A DNA stretch of 64,000 nt from CADEDH01 sp039201605 (GCA_039201605.1 JBCCRO010000002.1:124001-188000); one strand, 5' to 3'; positions 1-10,014 are shown, numbered from the stretch's first letter. Notes: a model not told the origin generated them from the sequence alone. A program made the numbers and translations.

Positions 1-1793
1 GCCGACCGGCCGTCGCCGTCGACCATCGCCACCTCGGCTCGGGCGCAGGCGGCCGAGGCCACGATCTCGGCGTACCCCTGCCGTTCGGCCTTGGCCAGTC
101 CGTCGTCGGCCAGCCGCCGGGCCTCGTCGGTCCGCCCCTGACGCAGGCGGAGCAGGGCGAGTTCCACGACGACCACCGACTCGATGGCCCCGAAGCCGAC
201 CGCGGCCACGTCCCGGGCCCGCTCCAGGTGACCGGCGGCGTCGGGCCCTTTGGGGTCGAGACGGGTCAGGGCGATCAGGGCCGACAGCTCGGCGTAGGGG
301 TGGGCCGAGCGGTCGGCCGCCTCCAGGCCCCGCAGGTAGGCGTCCCGGGCCTCGTCCCGCCGCCCGAGGGCGAGCAGCGAGTTGCCGGCCGCCACCTCAC
401 CCAGGGTCACACCGAGGAGGTTGTCGGCCGCGGCATGGAGCCCGGTGGCCTCGGCGGAGAGTTGCGCCGCCTCGGCGTACTGGCCCCGGTGGCTGCGGTG
501 GAACCCGAGTGCGGCTCGGACGTTGGCCCGCCACAACACCGGTGCCCCCTCGGCGTCGACCACGTCGGCCCAGGGCCGGAGGTCGGTCGGGGTCTGGTAG
601 TGCACCCACCACGGCGCCACGGGGCCGACCAGCGATCGGTACCCGTCGATGTCGTCGGTGTCGAGGGCGAAGCGGGCGGCGGCGGCCAGGTTGTCGAGCT
701 CGCGCTCGTAGCGGGAGAACACGTTGTCGGGATCGGGCTCGAACATCCGCTCGCCGATCTCCTCCGCCAGTCGTCGGCAGTGGTCCAGGTGGCGACGGGC
801 GACCTCGCAGCGGGTCTCGTCGTCGAGCCGACTCTCGGCGTCGAGCCGGACGACTTCGAGCATCCGGTACCGCTCGGTGGCCGGATCGAACTCGACCAGG
901 GAGTGCTCCACCAGCGTCGGCAGGCCCATCGCCCCGTCCCCGGCGTCGACGGCCCGGGCCCCGGCGGCGGAGAAGGAACCGACGAACACCGACAGTCGAT
1001 CGAGTAGACGGGCGTCGTCGACGGCCAGGAAACGACGGCTCCAGTCGACCGAGGCCCCGAGCGATCGCTGGTGAGCGGGTCGGTCGCGGCGGGCGGTGCC
1101 GAGCCGATCGGGGCGGTCTCGCAGCGCGCCGACGATCTCGTCGAGCGGGCGGCTGCGGGCCAGCGCCGCCGCCAGTTCGAGGGTGAGGGGCACGCCGTCG
1201 GCGGCGCTGCAGATCTCGGCCACCAGCGGTCGGTTGGCCTCGGTCAGCTCGAAGGTGGGCACCGCCTGACGGATCCGCTCCAGCAGCAGCTGCACCGACG
1301 CCACATCGGTGAGGGGCCCCGGCCCGTCGCCGGGCACGTCCAGGGGCCGCACCGGCCACGTGACCTCGTCGGCCACGAGGAGGGGGCGTCGACCGGTGGC
1401 CAGCACCACGGTCGTCCCGGCGGCGAGAACGGTGGCGACCAGCTGCGCAACCTCCTCGACCAGGTGTTCGCAGTTGTCGAACACCACCAGCGTCCGGCGG
1501 GCGGTCAAGGCCTCCACCACCTGATCGAGCTCGACCGACGAGGAGTTGGTCGCGGCGGACGCCAGGAGTCGCAGCACCGCCGCCTCATCGCGAGCGGTCG
1601 CCAGCTCGACCGTGACGACCCGATCGAACTCCGGCTCGACCTCGTCGATCACCTCGATGGCCAGCGTCGTCTTCCCGACCCCGCCCGGTCCGATGAGGGT
1701 GACCAGGCGATGGCGGTCGAGCAGGGCGGCGATCGCCCGTACCTCGGACGTGCGGCCGATCACCGACCCCGTCCGGCGCTGGAGCTGTTGCAT
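1..1793 (-). CDS. Large ATPase-type transcriptional regulator or signalling protein (partial, runs off window)
   Basis: The reverse strand is open from the window edge to an ATG at 1793, giving about 597 residues with the C-terminus missing. It opens with MQQLQRRTGSVIGR, then a P-loop GPGGVGKTT at residues 35-43 and a Walker-B-like VVFDNCEHLVEEV near residue 95. After these come an NB-ARC/LAL-like region and alanine-rich helical repeats that look TPR-like. This matches the predicted-ATPase family often joined to LuxR, SARP or cyclase domains. No DNA-binding domain lies in the visible part, and one could sit beyond the edge. The start is supported by TACGCT (1800-1805 on the complement) ending 6 nt before the ATG, a leaderless-type arrangement. 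Its regulatory role is inferred from the family; its target is unknown. Confidence 0.8.
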   Translation of the reverse strand, partial: MQQLQRRTGSVIGRTSEVRAIAALLDRHRLVTLIGPGGVGKTTLAIEVIDEVEPEFDRVVTVELATARDEAAVLRLLASAATNSSSVELDQVVEALTARRTLVVFDNCEHLVEEVAQLVATVLAAGTTVVLATGRRPLLVADEVTWPVRPLDVPGDGPGPLTDVASVQLLLERIRQAVPTFELTEANRPLVAEICSAADGVPLTLELAAALARSRPLDEIVGALRDRPDRLGTARRDRPAHQRSLGASVDWSRRFLAVDDARLLDRLSVFVGSFSAAGARAVDAGDGAMGLPTLVEHSLVEFDPATERYRMLEVVRLDAESRLDDETRCEVARRHLDHCRRLAEEIGERMFEPDPDNVFSRYERELDNLAAAARFALDTDDIDGYRSLVGPVAPWWVHYQTPTDLRPWADVVDAEGAPVLWRANVRAALGFHRSHRGQYAEAAQLSAEATGLHAAADNLLGVTLGEVAAGNSLLALGRRDEARDAYLRGLEAADRSAHPYAELSALIALTRLDPKGPDAAGHLERARDVAAVGFGAIESVVVVELALLRLRQGRTDEARRLADDGLAKAERQGYAEIVASAACARAEVAMVDGDGRS

Positions 1794-1898
1794 GGCCCGA
1801 GCGTAGATCGCCCCTCGGGCCCACCCGAGGGGAGCGGGGCCCGAATCCCCCGTTCGGGGGAGGGCCGGCTCCCCCCGACCGGGTCGAAGGTGGTGTCC

Positions 1899-2183
1899 AT
1901 GACCGAGATCGACCGCCAGGTCCACGTCGACGCACCGCCGACGGACGTCGCCCGACGACTGGCCGACTCGCTGTGGCGGGGCGCCATCACGCTCCACCCT
2001 CGAGGCGCAGGCACCTGCGTGCGCATCGAGGCCGCCGTCGAGCCGCCGGCCCTGGCCGCGGCGATCGAGGCGGCGGCGCTCGACGAGGTCTGCGCCTTGC
2101 GGCTCGCCGTGGCCGCCGAACAGCGACGGCGTCCGCCGTCGATCCCGACCCACAACCCACCCCACCGAATGAGGAGAACCACC
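1899..2183 (+). pseudogene. Degenerate N-terminal SRPBCC-like fragment in frame with the next gene
   Basis: An ATG at 1899 opens a frame without a stop that runs straight into the SRPBCC gene at 2184. The first residues, IDRQVHVDAPPTDVARRLAD, align with the start of the downstream protein, IERTVTIDAPAAEVWPALAD. The middle of the SRPBCC fold is missing and only about 95 residues remain. This looks like a tandem duplicate that suffered an internal deletion. Translation from 1899 would give a 264-residue fusion, but the Shine-Dalgarno before 2184 suggests the downstream gene is started independently. Whether the fragment is expressed cannot be told from sequence. Confidence 0.4.
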
Positions 2184-2693
2184 ATGACCACCATCGAACG
2201 AACCGTGACCATCGATGCCCCCGCAGCCGAGGTCTGGCCGGCTCTGGCCGACTTCGGAGGCATCGCCACCTGGAACCCGAACCTGAAGGCCTCGCACCTC
2301 ACCTCGGACCGGGGCGAGGGTGACGGCATCACCCGCGAGTGCCGGCTGAGCCCCCGGGGCACGATCCAGGAGCGGGTGACCGACTGGCGGCCCGGCCAGG
2401 GGATGACGATCGAGATCTACGAGTTCGAGAACGTCCCGGCGTTGCGGACGGGCGGGGCCCGGATCGATCTGGAGCCCATGGGCGACCGGACCCGGGTCAC
2501 CATGCGGTTGAGCTACGAGGTCGGTCTCGGCGCCCTCGGCGCCGGCATGAACAGCCTGATGATGAAGCGTCAGTTCGGCACCTCGGTCAACCGCCTGCTG
2601 GCCGGTCTCAAGCATCACGTCGAGACCGGCGAGGCGGTGGCGACCCCCCGGGACCTGCCGTCCGGGGCGGTGTCGGCCGTCAGCGCCGCCTGA
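2184..2693 (+). CDS. SRPBCC family protein (polyketide cyclase/START-like fold)
   Basis: This 169-residue protein begins MTTIERTVTIDAPAAEVW and contains TWNPNLKA, RECRLSPRGTIQERVTDW and a helix-rich end. This is the usual pattern of SRPBCC helix-grip proteins, which hold hydrophobic ligands in a cavity; ligand and reaction cannot be told. The start at 2184 is preceded by AGGAG at 2172-2176 with good spacing. The frame stays open upstream to an ATG at 1899 because of an apparent paralogous fragment. The last 15 or so residues (ATPRDLPSGAVSAVSAA) look disordered. Confidence 0.8.
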   Translation: MTTIERTVTIDAPAAEVWPALADFGGIATWNPNLKASHLTSDRGEGDGITRECRLSPRGTIQERVTDWRPGQGMTIEIYEFENVPALRTGGARIDLEPMGDRTRVTMRLSYEVGLGALGAGMNSLMMKRQFGTSVNRLLAGLKHHVETGEAVATPRDLPSGAVSAVSAA

Positions 2694-2863
2694 TCCCGCA
2701 CCACCCGATCGCCCGCCCGGCCGCCCTCGGCACCGGGGCGGGCGATCGGCGCGTCCGGCTCGCCACCTGCGGCCCGGTCGCGCCGCCCGGTCCGGGCTCC
2801 TCGGCGACGGTGACCGTCGCCGGACCCCGAAGTGGCCGCTCGGCGGCGGTGAGCCACGGCATC

Positions 2864-2869
2864 TAGGGT
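2864..2869 (+). promoter_or_regulatory. -10 element TAGGGT of the AI-2E-family gene
   Basis: TAGGGT ends 7 nt before the ATG at 2877 and no Shine-Dalgarno is present. The mRNA would start at or next to the start codon. The same geometry recurs at many genes in the window. Confidence 0.5.
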
Positions 2870-2876
2870 CTTGGTC

Positions 2877-4202
2877 ATGAGCCAACAAGCACCGGCCGTT
2901 CCCGGTCTCGGCACGCTGCCCCGTGCCCTCAACGTGCTGCTCATGGGCGCCGCCGGCATCATCGTGATCGCCGGCGTGCGGGCCTTCGCCACCTCGCTCA
3001 GCGTGGTGTTCCTGGCCCTGACCCTGATCGTGGTGGCCCGCCCCGTCCAGCAGGCCGTCCACCGGCGAGGGTTGCCGCCGATCGTGGGCGTCATCGCCCT
3101 CATCCTCACCGCGTTCGGGACCCTGGTCGTGGTTGGGGCCAGCCTGGTCTGGGCTTCGGTCACCCTCGTCGGCCACCTGGCCGGCGGGGCCTACGACGAC
3201 CAGATCCAGTCCTACCGCGACGACCTCACCACCCAGCTGGAGAACCTGGGCTACACCGGCGACAACGCCCAGTCGCTCTTCGATCTGCTCGACGTCAACG
3301 CCGTCGCCGGCCAGTTCATCTCCGCCGTCTCGGGGGCGCTCGGCATCCTCAGCATGATCTCGCTGCTGGTCATCTCGATGCTGTTCATGGCCGTCGACAC
3401 CGGCCGCTTCACCCGGATCCTCGAGACCTCGGTGGCGGAGTCCCGACCCAACGTCGTCGTCGCCCTCCAGAACTTCGCCTCGTCGACCCGGTCCTACTTC
3501 CTGGTGGCCACGGTGTTCGGCTTCATCGTCGCCGTGCTCGACGTGGTGGCGCTGCTGATCCTCGGCGTGCCCCTGGCCCTGGTGTGGGGGGTGCTGTCGT
3601 TCATCACCAACTACATCCCCAACGTCGGCTTCGTCCTCGGCCTCATCCCGCCCGCACTGTTGGCCTTCCTCGACGGGGGTTGGCAGCTCTCGGTGGTGGT
3701 GATCGTCGTGTACGCCGCCATCAACGTGGTCATCCAGTCGGTCATCCAGCCGAAGTTCGTGGGCGACGCCGTCGGCCTGTCGATGACGGCCACGTTCCTC
3801 TCCCTCATCTTCTGGGGGTGGGTGTTCGGCCCGCTCGGCGCGCTCCTCGCCGTGCCGATGACCCTGCTGGCCAAGGCGCTGCTGATCGACGTCGACCCCG
3901 GTGCGGCGTGGCTGTCGCCGTTGATCTCGCTCGACCCCTCCACCGCCACCGCCGCCACCGCCACCGCCACCGCCGATGCCGACGCCACCGCCACCGCCGA
4001 TGGTGATGCCGATAGCGGTGCCCCTGCCGATACCGATACCGATGGCGATGCCGGTCTCGACGAGGTCGGATCGCTGACAACGGCGGCCGGCGAGGCGCTC
4101 GACGAGGTCCCGGTCGAGCCCGTCCCGACGGCGTCCGCCCGGCCCCGGTCGGCCCCGGCCGAGGTGGCGGCGACGTTGGAGGATGCGACCGAGGGCGGCT
4201 GA
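2877..4202 (+). CDS. AI-2E family transporter (TqsA/PerM-like membrane protein)
   Basis: This 441-residue polytopic membrane protein belongs to the AI-2E transporter (UPF0118) family. N-terminal hydrophobic segments come first, then a soluble loop (about residues 105-150) and a second hydrophobic block with VWGVLSFITNYIPNVGFVLG and the conserved QSVIQPKFVGDAVGLS region. Family members export small molecules or ions; the AI-2 role is shown for only a few. The last 85 or so residues are a low-complexity Ala/Thr/Asp/Gly tail encoded by short GCC-ACC and GCC-GAT repeats (3940-4060), absent from the core family. ATG 2877 is chosen over the TTG at 2871 because TAGGGT lies 7 nt upstream of the ATG. 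Confidence 0.87.
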   Translation: MSQQAPAVPGLGTLPRALNVLLMGAAGIIVIAGVRAFATSLSVVFLALTLIVVARPVQQAVHRRGLPPIVGVIALILTAFGTLVVVGASLVWASVTLVGHLAGGAYDDQIQSYRDDLTTQLENLGYTGDNAQSLFDLLDVNAVAGQFISAVSGALGILSMISLLVISMLFMAVDTGRFTRILETSVAESRPNVVVALQNFASSTRSYFLVATVFGFIVAVLDVVALLILGVPLALVWGVLSFITNYIPNVGFVLGLIPPALLAFLDGGWQLSVVVIVVYAAINVVIQSVIQPKFVGDAVGLSMTATFLSLIFWGWVFGPLGALLAVPMTLLAKALLIDVDPGAAWLSPLISLDPSTATAATATATADADATATADGDADSGAPADTDTDGDAGLDEVGSLTTAAGEALDEVPVEPVPTASARPRSAPAEVAATLEDATEGG

Positions 4203-4241
4203 GGCCGGCCACCGTCGGTGTCGGATGGGCCACGCCTTGCT

Positions 4242-4247
4242 ACAGTG
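4242..4247 (+). promoter_or_regulatory. Possible -10 element and long leader of rho
   Basis: TACAGT at 4242-4247 is the best -10-like hexamer between the AI-2E gene and rho. Transcription from it would give a leader of about 220 nt before the rho ATG at 4474. A long untranslated leader suits Rho, which in other bacteria autoregulates by early termination. No defined attenuator structure was recognised by eye. Confidence 0.3.
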
Positions 4248-4473
4248 AGCGCCAGCCGGCTGGGGTGATTCTGCCGGGTCCGGAGCTTGAACCGTCGGTA
4301 CACCGCACCGTGATCCCAGGCGCGAACCACGCTGCCGGCCGCCCGGATCTGCTCGGCGCCCCTCGCGCCTGCCGGGGGAACGGCGTCATGCCGTCGGCCA
4401 TTCCGGCGGCTGCGACGCCAGGCCGCTGCGGTGACGGGCCACGGCCCTGCCCTGATGTTCCAGGAGAGATCCC

Positions 4474-6342
4474 ATGAGTGACCAACTGATCGTTGAACGC
4501 AGCGGGTTGGAGAAGAAGGACAAGGGTGAGCTGCAGGCCATCGTGTCCGCCCTCGGTGGCAAGGCCTCCGCCCGCTCCAAGAAGGCCGAGCTGATCGACC
4601 AGATCATCGAGCTGTCCGGCGCCACCCTGCCCGGCGATGGTGGGGATGAACCCGCCCCGACCGGCGACGCCGCGGTCGAGCCCGATGCCGACGCCGGTGC
4701 CGATGGCACCGAGGACGGCTCGGCGGGCGCTGAGGCCGACTCGACCGACGACACCTCCGACGACAGCTCCGATGCCGCCGCCGAAGACGGCGACGAGGAC
4801 AAGGCGTCCGAGGCCACCGCCGATACGCGCGCCGCCGACGCGGCCGAAGCCCCGGGCGCCGACGCCCCCGCCGCTGAGCGCAGCGGTGGCCGCAACCGTC
4901 GTGGTCGTCGCGCCGGCAGCGACGCCGACTCCCACCCGGTCGGGCCCGACGGCGAGCCGTTGGCCGACTGGGAGGTCGAGATGATGGCCGAATCCGGTGG
5001 CGGTCAGAACAGCGGCCGCCAGAAGGGCAAGAACAAGAAGGGCGGCGGCAACGACACCGATGCCTCCTCCACCACCGCTGCCAACAACAACAGCGGTGGC
5101 CGCAATGGCGACAACGGCGACGAGGTCGACCCCAACAATCGCCGCAGCCGTCGCCGTCGAGGGCGCGGCCGCGATCGCGACGACGTGGGCAACGAGCCCG
5201 TCTCCAGCGAGCCCGTCCCCGTGTCCGGTGCCCTCGATCTGCGCGACGAGGGCTACGGCTTCCTCCGGGTCGACGGGTTCCTCCCCAGCAAGGACGACGT
5301 CTACGTCTCAGTCAAGCAGGTCCGCCAGTTCGGCCTGCGCAAGGGTGACCACCTGACCGGCCTGTCCCGCCCGGCGAGCCGCAACGAGAAGAACCCCGGC
5401 TTCCACCAGATCGACACGGTCAACGGCGGCCTCCCGGCCTCGGCCAAGGACCGCCCCCGCTTCGACGCCCTCACCCCGCTCTTCCCCGACGAGCAGCTCA
5501 CGCTCGAGATGAAGGAGGAGCCGCTCAACATGACCACCCGGATCATCGATCTGGTGTCGCCGATCGGCAAGGGTCAGCGGGGCCTGATCGTGTCGCCCCC
5601 CAAGGCGGGCAAGACGTCGGTGATGAAGGACATCGCCCGGGCGGTCGAGACCAACAACCCCGACGCCTTCCTCATCGTGCTGCTCCTCGACGAGCGCCCG
5701 GAGGAGGTCACCGACATGCAGCGTCACCTCACCAACGGTGAAGTGGCCGCCTCCACGTTCGACCGTCCGCCGGAGGAGCACGTCGCCGTGGCCGAGCTCA
5801 CCATCGAGCGGGCCAAGCGCATGGTTGAGTCCGGGGCCGACGTCATCATGATCGTCGACGGCATCACCCGTCTGGCCCGGGCCTACAACCTGACCGCCCC
5901 CCAGAGCGGCCGGGCGATGTCGGGCGGCCTGGACGCAGCCGCCCTCTATCCGGCCAAACGGTTCTTCGGCGCCGCCCGCAACCTGGAGGAGGGAGGTTCG
6001 CTCACGATCCTCGCCACCGCCCTGGTCGAGACCGGCTCCCGCATGGACGAGGTGATCTTCGAGGAGTTCAAGGGCACCGGCAACATGGAGCTTCGCCTCG
6101 ACCGCCGCCTGGCCGAGAAGCGCATCTTCCCCGCCATCGACGTCGACGGCAGCTCGACCCGTCGGGAGGAGCTGCTCTACGACCGCAAGGAGCTCCAGCT
6201 GGCCTGGAAGCTCCGTCGGGTCCTCAGCGCCATGGGCGAGGAGGGCACCTCGGCCGCCGGCATCGAGATGCTCGTCGAGCGCCTGGCCACGTTCAAGACC
6301 AACTCCGACTTCCTGGCCGAAATGGCCAAACAACCGTCGTGA
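4474..6342 (+). CDS. rho: Transcription termination factor Rho
   Basis: Rho is the hexameric RNA-dependent ATPase that ends untranslated transcripts. Of the 622 residues, 1-48 form the Rho N-terminal helical domain. Residues 50-250 are an acidic, then Gly/Asn-rich, then Arg-rich insertion (NNRRSRRRRGRGRDRD). Residues 251-317 form the cold-shock-like RNA-binding domain (GYGFLR). The ATPase domain follows, with P-loop SPPKAGKTS near 374-382, catalytic LLLDERPEEVTD, Walker B VIMIVDGITRLARAYN, Q-loop SGRAMSGGLD and the R-loop region ending DGSSTRREELL. The long insertion makes it bigger than E. coli Rho (about 420 residues), as is usual in actinobacteria, where it adds RNA affinity. The downstream neighbour rpmE is also typical. 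Confidence 0.98.
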   Translation: MSDQLIVERSGLEKKDKGELQAIVSALGGKASARSKKAELIDQIIELSGATLPGDGGDEPAPTGDAAVEPDADAGADGTEDGSAGAEADSTDDTSDDSSDAAAEDGDEDKASEATADTRAADAAEAPGADAPAAERSGGRNRRGRRAGSDADSHPVGPDGEPLADWEVEMMAESGGGQNSGRQKGKNKKGGGNDTDASSTTAANNNSGGRNGDNGDEVDPNNRRSRRRRGRGRDRDDVGNEPVSSEPVPVSGALDLRDEGYGFLRVDGFLPSKDDVYVSVKQVRQFGLRKGDHLTGLSRPASRNEKNPGFHQIDTVNGGLPASAKDRPRFDALTPLFPDEQLTLEMKEEPLNMTTRIIDLVSPIGKGQRGLIVSPPKAGKTSVMKDIARAVETNNPDAFLIVLLLDERPEEVTDMQRHLTNGEVAASTFDRPPEEHVAVAELTIERAKRMVESGADVIMIVDGITRLARAYNLTAPQSGRAMSGGLDAAALYPAKRFFGAARNLEEGGSLTILATALVETGSRMDEVIFEEFKGTGNMELRLDRRLAEKRIFPAIDVDGSSTRREELLYDRKELQLAWKLRRVLSAMGEEGTSAAGIEMLVERLATFKTNSDFLAEMAKQPS

Positions 6343-6419
6343 TCGGGACTTCCGACTTCGTCGGAACATCCGGCGACGGAGTTTTGAAGGCGACCCCACC
6401 CAGGCAGACTGGAACGCTT

Positions 6420-6674
6420 ATGAAGGCTGACATCCACCCCAACTACCGACCCGTGGTTTTCATGGACCAGGCCGCTGAGTTCTCTTTTCTCACCCGGTCG
6501 ACCATCGACACCGACGAGACCATCGAGTGGGAAGACGGCAACACGTACCCGCTCTACAAGGTCGAGATCTCCTCGGCCAGCCACCCGTTCTTCACCGGTC
6601 AGATGAAGATCGTCGACACCGCCGGTCGTGTCGAGCGGTTCGAGCGTCGCTACGGCGGCCGCCGCAAGAAGTAG
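6420..6674 (+). CDS. rpmE: 50S ribosomal protein L31, type B
   Basis: The protein has 84 residues: MKADIHPNYRPVVFMDQ, FSFLTRSTI, YPLYKVEISSASHPFFTGQ, and a basic end RRYGGRRKK. It lacks the CxxC zinc ligands of type A L31, and the SSASHPFFTG segment is the family signature. ATG 6420 is used because homologues start at MKADIHP; an upstream in-frame extension to 6339 is not conserved-looking. The gene directly follows rho. Its TAG stop (6672-6674) is followed in the same frame by another coding-type ORF with no obvious start codon. Confidence 0.95.
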   Translation: MKADIHPNYRPVVFMDQAAEFSFLTRSTIDTDETIEWEDGNTYPLYKVEISSASHPFFTGQMKIVDTAGRVERFERRYGGRRKK

Positions 6675-7658
6675 TCGGCGATCGCGACCAACCCTGCGCT
6701 GGCCAAGGCCCGCCTCGGGGCCCTTGCCCGCGCCTGCGCCGACGTCGATCCCACCGACTTCGATGACGCCGTCGAGGCGGCCTCCGTCGGCGACCGCGGC
6801 TTCTTCTACACCGAGAGCGACGACCGGGTCGTCGGCCGGGCCCTTCGCTGGGCCACCTCGCGGAACCTGACCCGCGTCGACGTCCTCACGCCGGACGGCG
6901 CCCCGGAGCTGGCCCGCCGGGCCGCCCTGCTGGGTCCCGGAGAGCCGACCGTCGCCGTCTGGCACGTGGCAGGCGCCGAGGTGGCCGAGGCCGTCCCCGG
7001 CCCGTCGGCCGCCGCCCCCGAGATCCCCGACGACCACTGGGCGCTGGCGGCGCTGATGACCGAGGCCGGTGCCCGCCCCGTCGACGACAACGGCGTGTTG
7101 GTGGCCGAGGTCGCCGGCCTCGAAGTGGCCCGGGTCGTCGACGGCACCGATGGGCCCGTCATCGACGTCGGCGTCGGTCAGGCCGACCGGGAGCTCAATC
7201 AGATGATCCACCGGGACGCCGATCCGGTGTCCGATCTCCGACGGGTGATCGCCGCCGTCAACGAGAACCGTCTCCGCCACGACCATCATCCACTCCAGCG
7301 GCTCGGTCGTGAGCGGTGGCTCCGGTCGATGCTGCTCGACGACCCCACGCTGGTCGGCGCCCTCGATCTCGCCCCGCTCGTGCCGCTCCGCTCCCGGGCC
7401 GGTCTGCTCGATCCGGTGCCCAGCGCCGCCGCCGGCTCCACGGTGGACGGACGCCCGCTGGTGGCGGTCACCATGGTCGGTATCGACCTCGATCTTCTGT
7501 GCGAGGCCGCCGACTACCGCCATCGTCACGACCCCGAGGCCGAACTGGTGATCGCCATGCCCGAACGCGATCTGGCGCTCTCCTCGGTCGGGATCGAGCG
7601 CCTGACCGACGCCCGGACCCAGGCCCTCGACGGCCCCTGGCCCACCATCGGTCGCTGA
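6675..7658 (+). CDS. Hypothetical protein between rpmE and prfA; start codon unresolved
   Basis: The frame is open from the base after the L31 stop to TGA at 7658. Codon use is coding-like from the first triplets: nearly every third position is G or C, and the protein reads SAIATNPALAKARLGALARACADVD. Yet the first GTG is only at 6966, which would leave 230 residues, and no ATG, GTG or TTG lies before it. Rare starts (ATC 6681 or CTG 6699) or read-through of the L31 TAG would explain this. The protein ends ALDGPWPTIGR. It is acidic, mixed alpha/beta, with no signal peptide or membrane segment, and I recognise no domain. Listed coordinates give the full coding-like frame, not a proven start. 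Confidence 0.6.
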   Translation, partial: SAIATNPALAKARLGALARACADVDPTDFDDAVEAASVGDRGFFYTESDDRVVGRALRWATSRNLTRVDVLTPDGAPELARRAALLGPGEPTVAVWHVAGAEVAEAVPGPSAAAPEIPDDHWALAALMTEAGARPVDDNGVLVAEVAGLEVARVVDGTDGPVIDVGVGQADRELNQMIHRDADPVSDLRRVIAAVNENRLRHDHHPLQRLGRERWLRSMLLDDPTLVGALDLAPLVPLRSRAGLLDPVPSAAAGSTVDGRPLVAVTMVGIDLDLLCEAADYRHRHDPEAELVIAMPERDLALSSVGIERLTDARTQALDGPWPTIGR

Positions 7659-7877
7659 CGCTGCTCTCCAGACGCTGCTCTGATCGAGAGCCCACACTGC
7701 TCCTCCATGGTGTCGGGGTAGGAGGCGAGGAGGTCCGAGCCGAGCACCTCCTCCAGACTCTTGCCGGAGGTGCGCCACGGGCGGTCGTTGTAGCCGGCCG
7801 TCGGGTGGCGGTAGGCCGGGCGACGTGGCCCACCCGTCAAAACGGCCTCCCGGCCACGAGCGGGGCCGGATCGCCGG

Positions 7878-7943
7878 GACTGTCCACTTAGGTTCGAATC
7901 GCCTGTCGACTCAGACGGCCAATTCGAACCTAAGTGGACAGTC
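7878..7943. repeat. Perfect 22-bp inverted repeat, 22-nt spacer
   Basis: The arm 7878-7899 (GACTGTCCACTTAGGTTCGA then AT) is the exact reverse complement of 7922-7943. The arms are clearly richer in A/T than the surroundings, and no U-tract follows. It could be a stem-loop, a protein site or a remnant of a mobile element. Confidence 0.8.
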
Positions 7944-8014
7944 GGCCACCTCGCCCCCTCGAGGCCCGTCGGCGCGCCGGCGCCTCTGGGCTCCGCCCTA
8001 CGTCTCCCGGTCGA

Positions 8015-8020
8015 TAGCCT
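8015..8020 (+). promoter_or_regulatory. -10 element TAGCCT of prfA
   Basis: TAGCCT ends exactly 7 nt before the prfA ATG at 8028, and no Shine-Dalgarno is visible. This predicts a leaderless prfA mRNA and a promoter separate from rho/rpmE. Confidence 0.5.
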
Positions 8021-8027
8021 CGGATCG

Positions 8028-9096
<1,069 letters not shown>

Positions 9097-9104
<8 letters not shown>

Positions 9105-10014
9105 ACCCATCGGGCACGGCGGGGACGACGGCCGGGGTGTCACCTGGGCCGAGTTGGCCGTCGAGACCGGCGAGCGACTCGCCGTCTCCTCCGACCCCGT
9201 GGTCTCGGCCCGAGCCGACTGGCAGGGTCGACTGCTCGCCATGCGGGCCGCCGGCGCAGAGCCCGACGACTGGCACGAGCTGTCCAAGGAGTTCGCCACC
9301 GTCCGCGGCGTGGCCAGCCTCGACGCCATGACCGCCCGCCGCCTGGCCGGCGAACCCCTGCAGTACGTGCTGGGGGAGTGGGGCTTCCGTTACCTCGAAC
9401 TGTTCGTCGACAAGCGGGTGCTCATCCCCCGCCCGGAGACCGAGATCGTCGCCAGCGCCGCCCTCGACGAGGTGGTCCGCCTCGAACCGCGAGGCGCCGG
9501 GGTGGTCGCCGTCGACCTCGGCACCGGGTCGGGCGCCATCGGCCTGTCGCTGGCCTACGAACTCGACGGCGTCGAGGTGTGGCTCACCGACGTCTCGACC
9601 GAGGCGCTGCAGGTGGCCCGGGCCAACCTGGCCGGCATCGGTCGGGCCGGTGGGCGGGTCCGCGTGGCCGAGGGCTCCTGGTTCGAGGCCCTCCCCGCCG
9701 AGCTGGTCGGCACCCTCGGGCTGATCGTGTCCAACCCGCCCTACGTGGCCGACGGCGACCGTCTCCCGGACGAGGTGGCCGACTGGGAGCCGGTGCGGGC
9801 GCTGTTCGGTGGCCCGGCCGGCACCGATCACCTCGAACTGCTCATCGCCGAGGCTCCACGCTGGCTGAGGGCCGACGGGGCACTGGTCCTGGAGATGTCT
9901 CCCGATCAGACCGACCCGATGGCCGACGAGGCCCGCCGCCTCTTCCACGAGGTGGAGATCCGACCGGACCTGACCGAGCGGGCCCGGGCCGTCGTGGCCC
10001 GCCATCCCCGCTAG
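9097..10014 (+). CDS. prmC: Peptide chain release factor N5-glutamine methyltransferase PrmC/HemK
   Basis: PrmC methylates the Gln of the GGQ motif in release factors with SAM. The 305-residue protein has the N-terminal helical substrate-binding domain (to about residue 100), RPETE at 112-116, the SAM motif VDLGTGSGAIGLSLA near 139-153, and the catalytic NPPY at 213-216. The start is taken as GTG 9097, inside the last codons of prfA, since homologues begin just before TWAELAVETGERL; the same frame runs further upstream only as a shadow of prfA. Confidence 0.95.

Larger units (their letters stand above)
7659..8027 (+). other. Intergenic region with a perfect inverted repeat
   Basis: These 369 bases lack a convincing gene. 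They contain an 11-bp direct repeat (GACGCTGCTCT at 7656-7666 and 7671-7681), a perfect 22-bp inverted repeat (7878-7943) and the prfA -10 element TAGCCT at 8015-8020. A reverse-strand frame across 7680-7860 reads plausibly in its middle (GYNDRPWRTSGKSLEEVLG), so a decayed gene end is possible, but I could not identify it. Confidence 0.6.

Noticed and set aside
397..1359. 320-residue reverse ORF in another frame
   Set aside because: Arg/Ala/Pro-rich shadow of the ATPase regulator, which is open through the whole region in its own frame.
7891..7900. tRNA T-arm-like GGTTCGAATC
   Set aside because: No acceptor, D or anticodon arms fit around it; the bases belong to the perfect inverted repeat.
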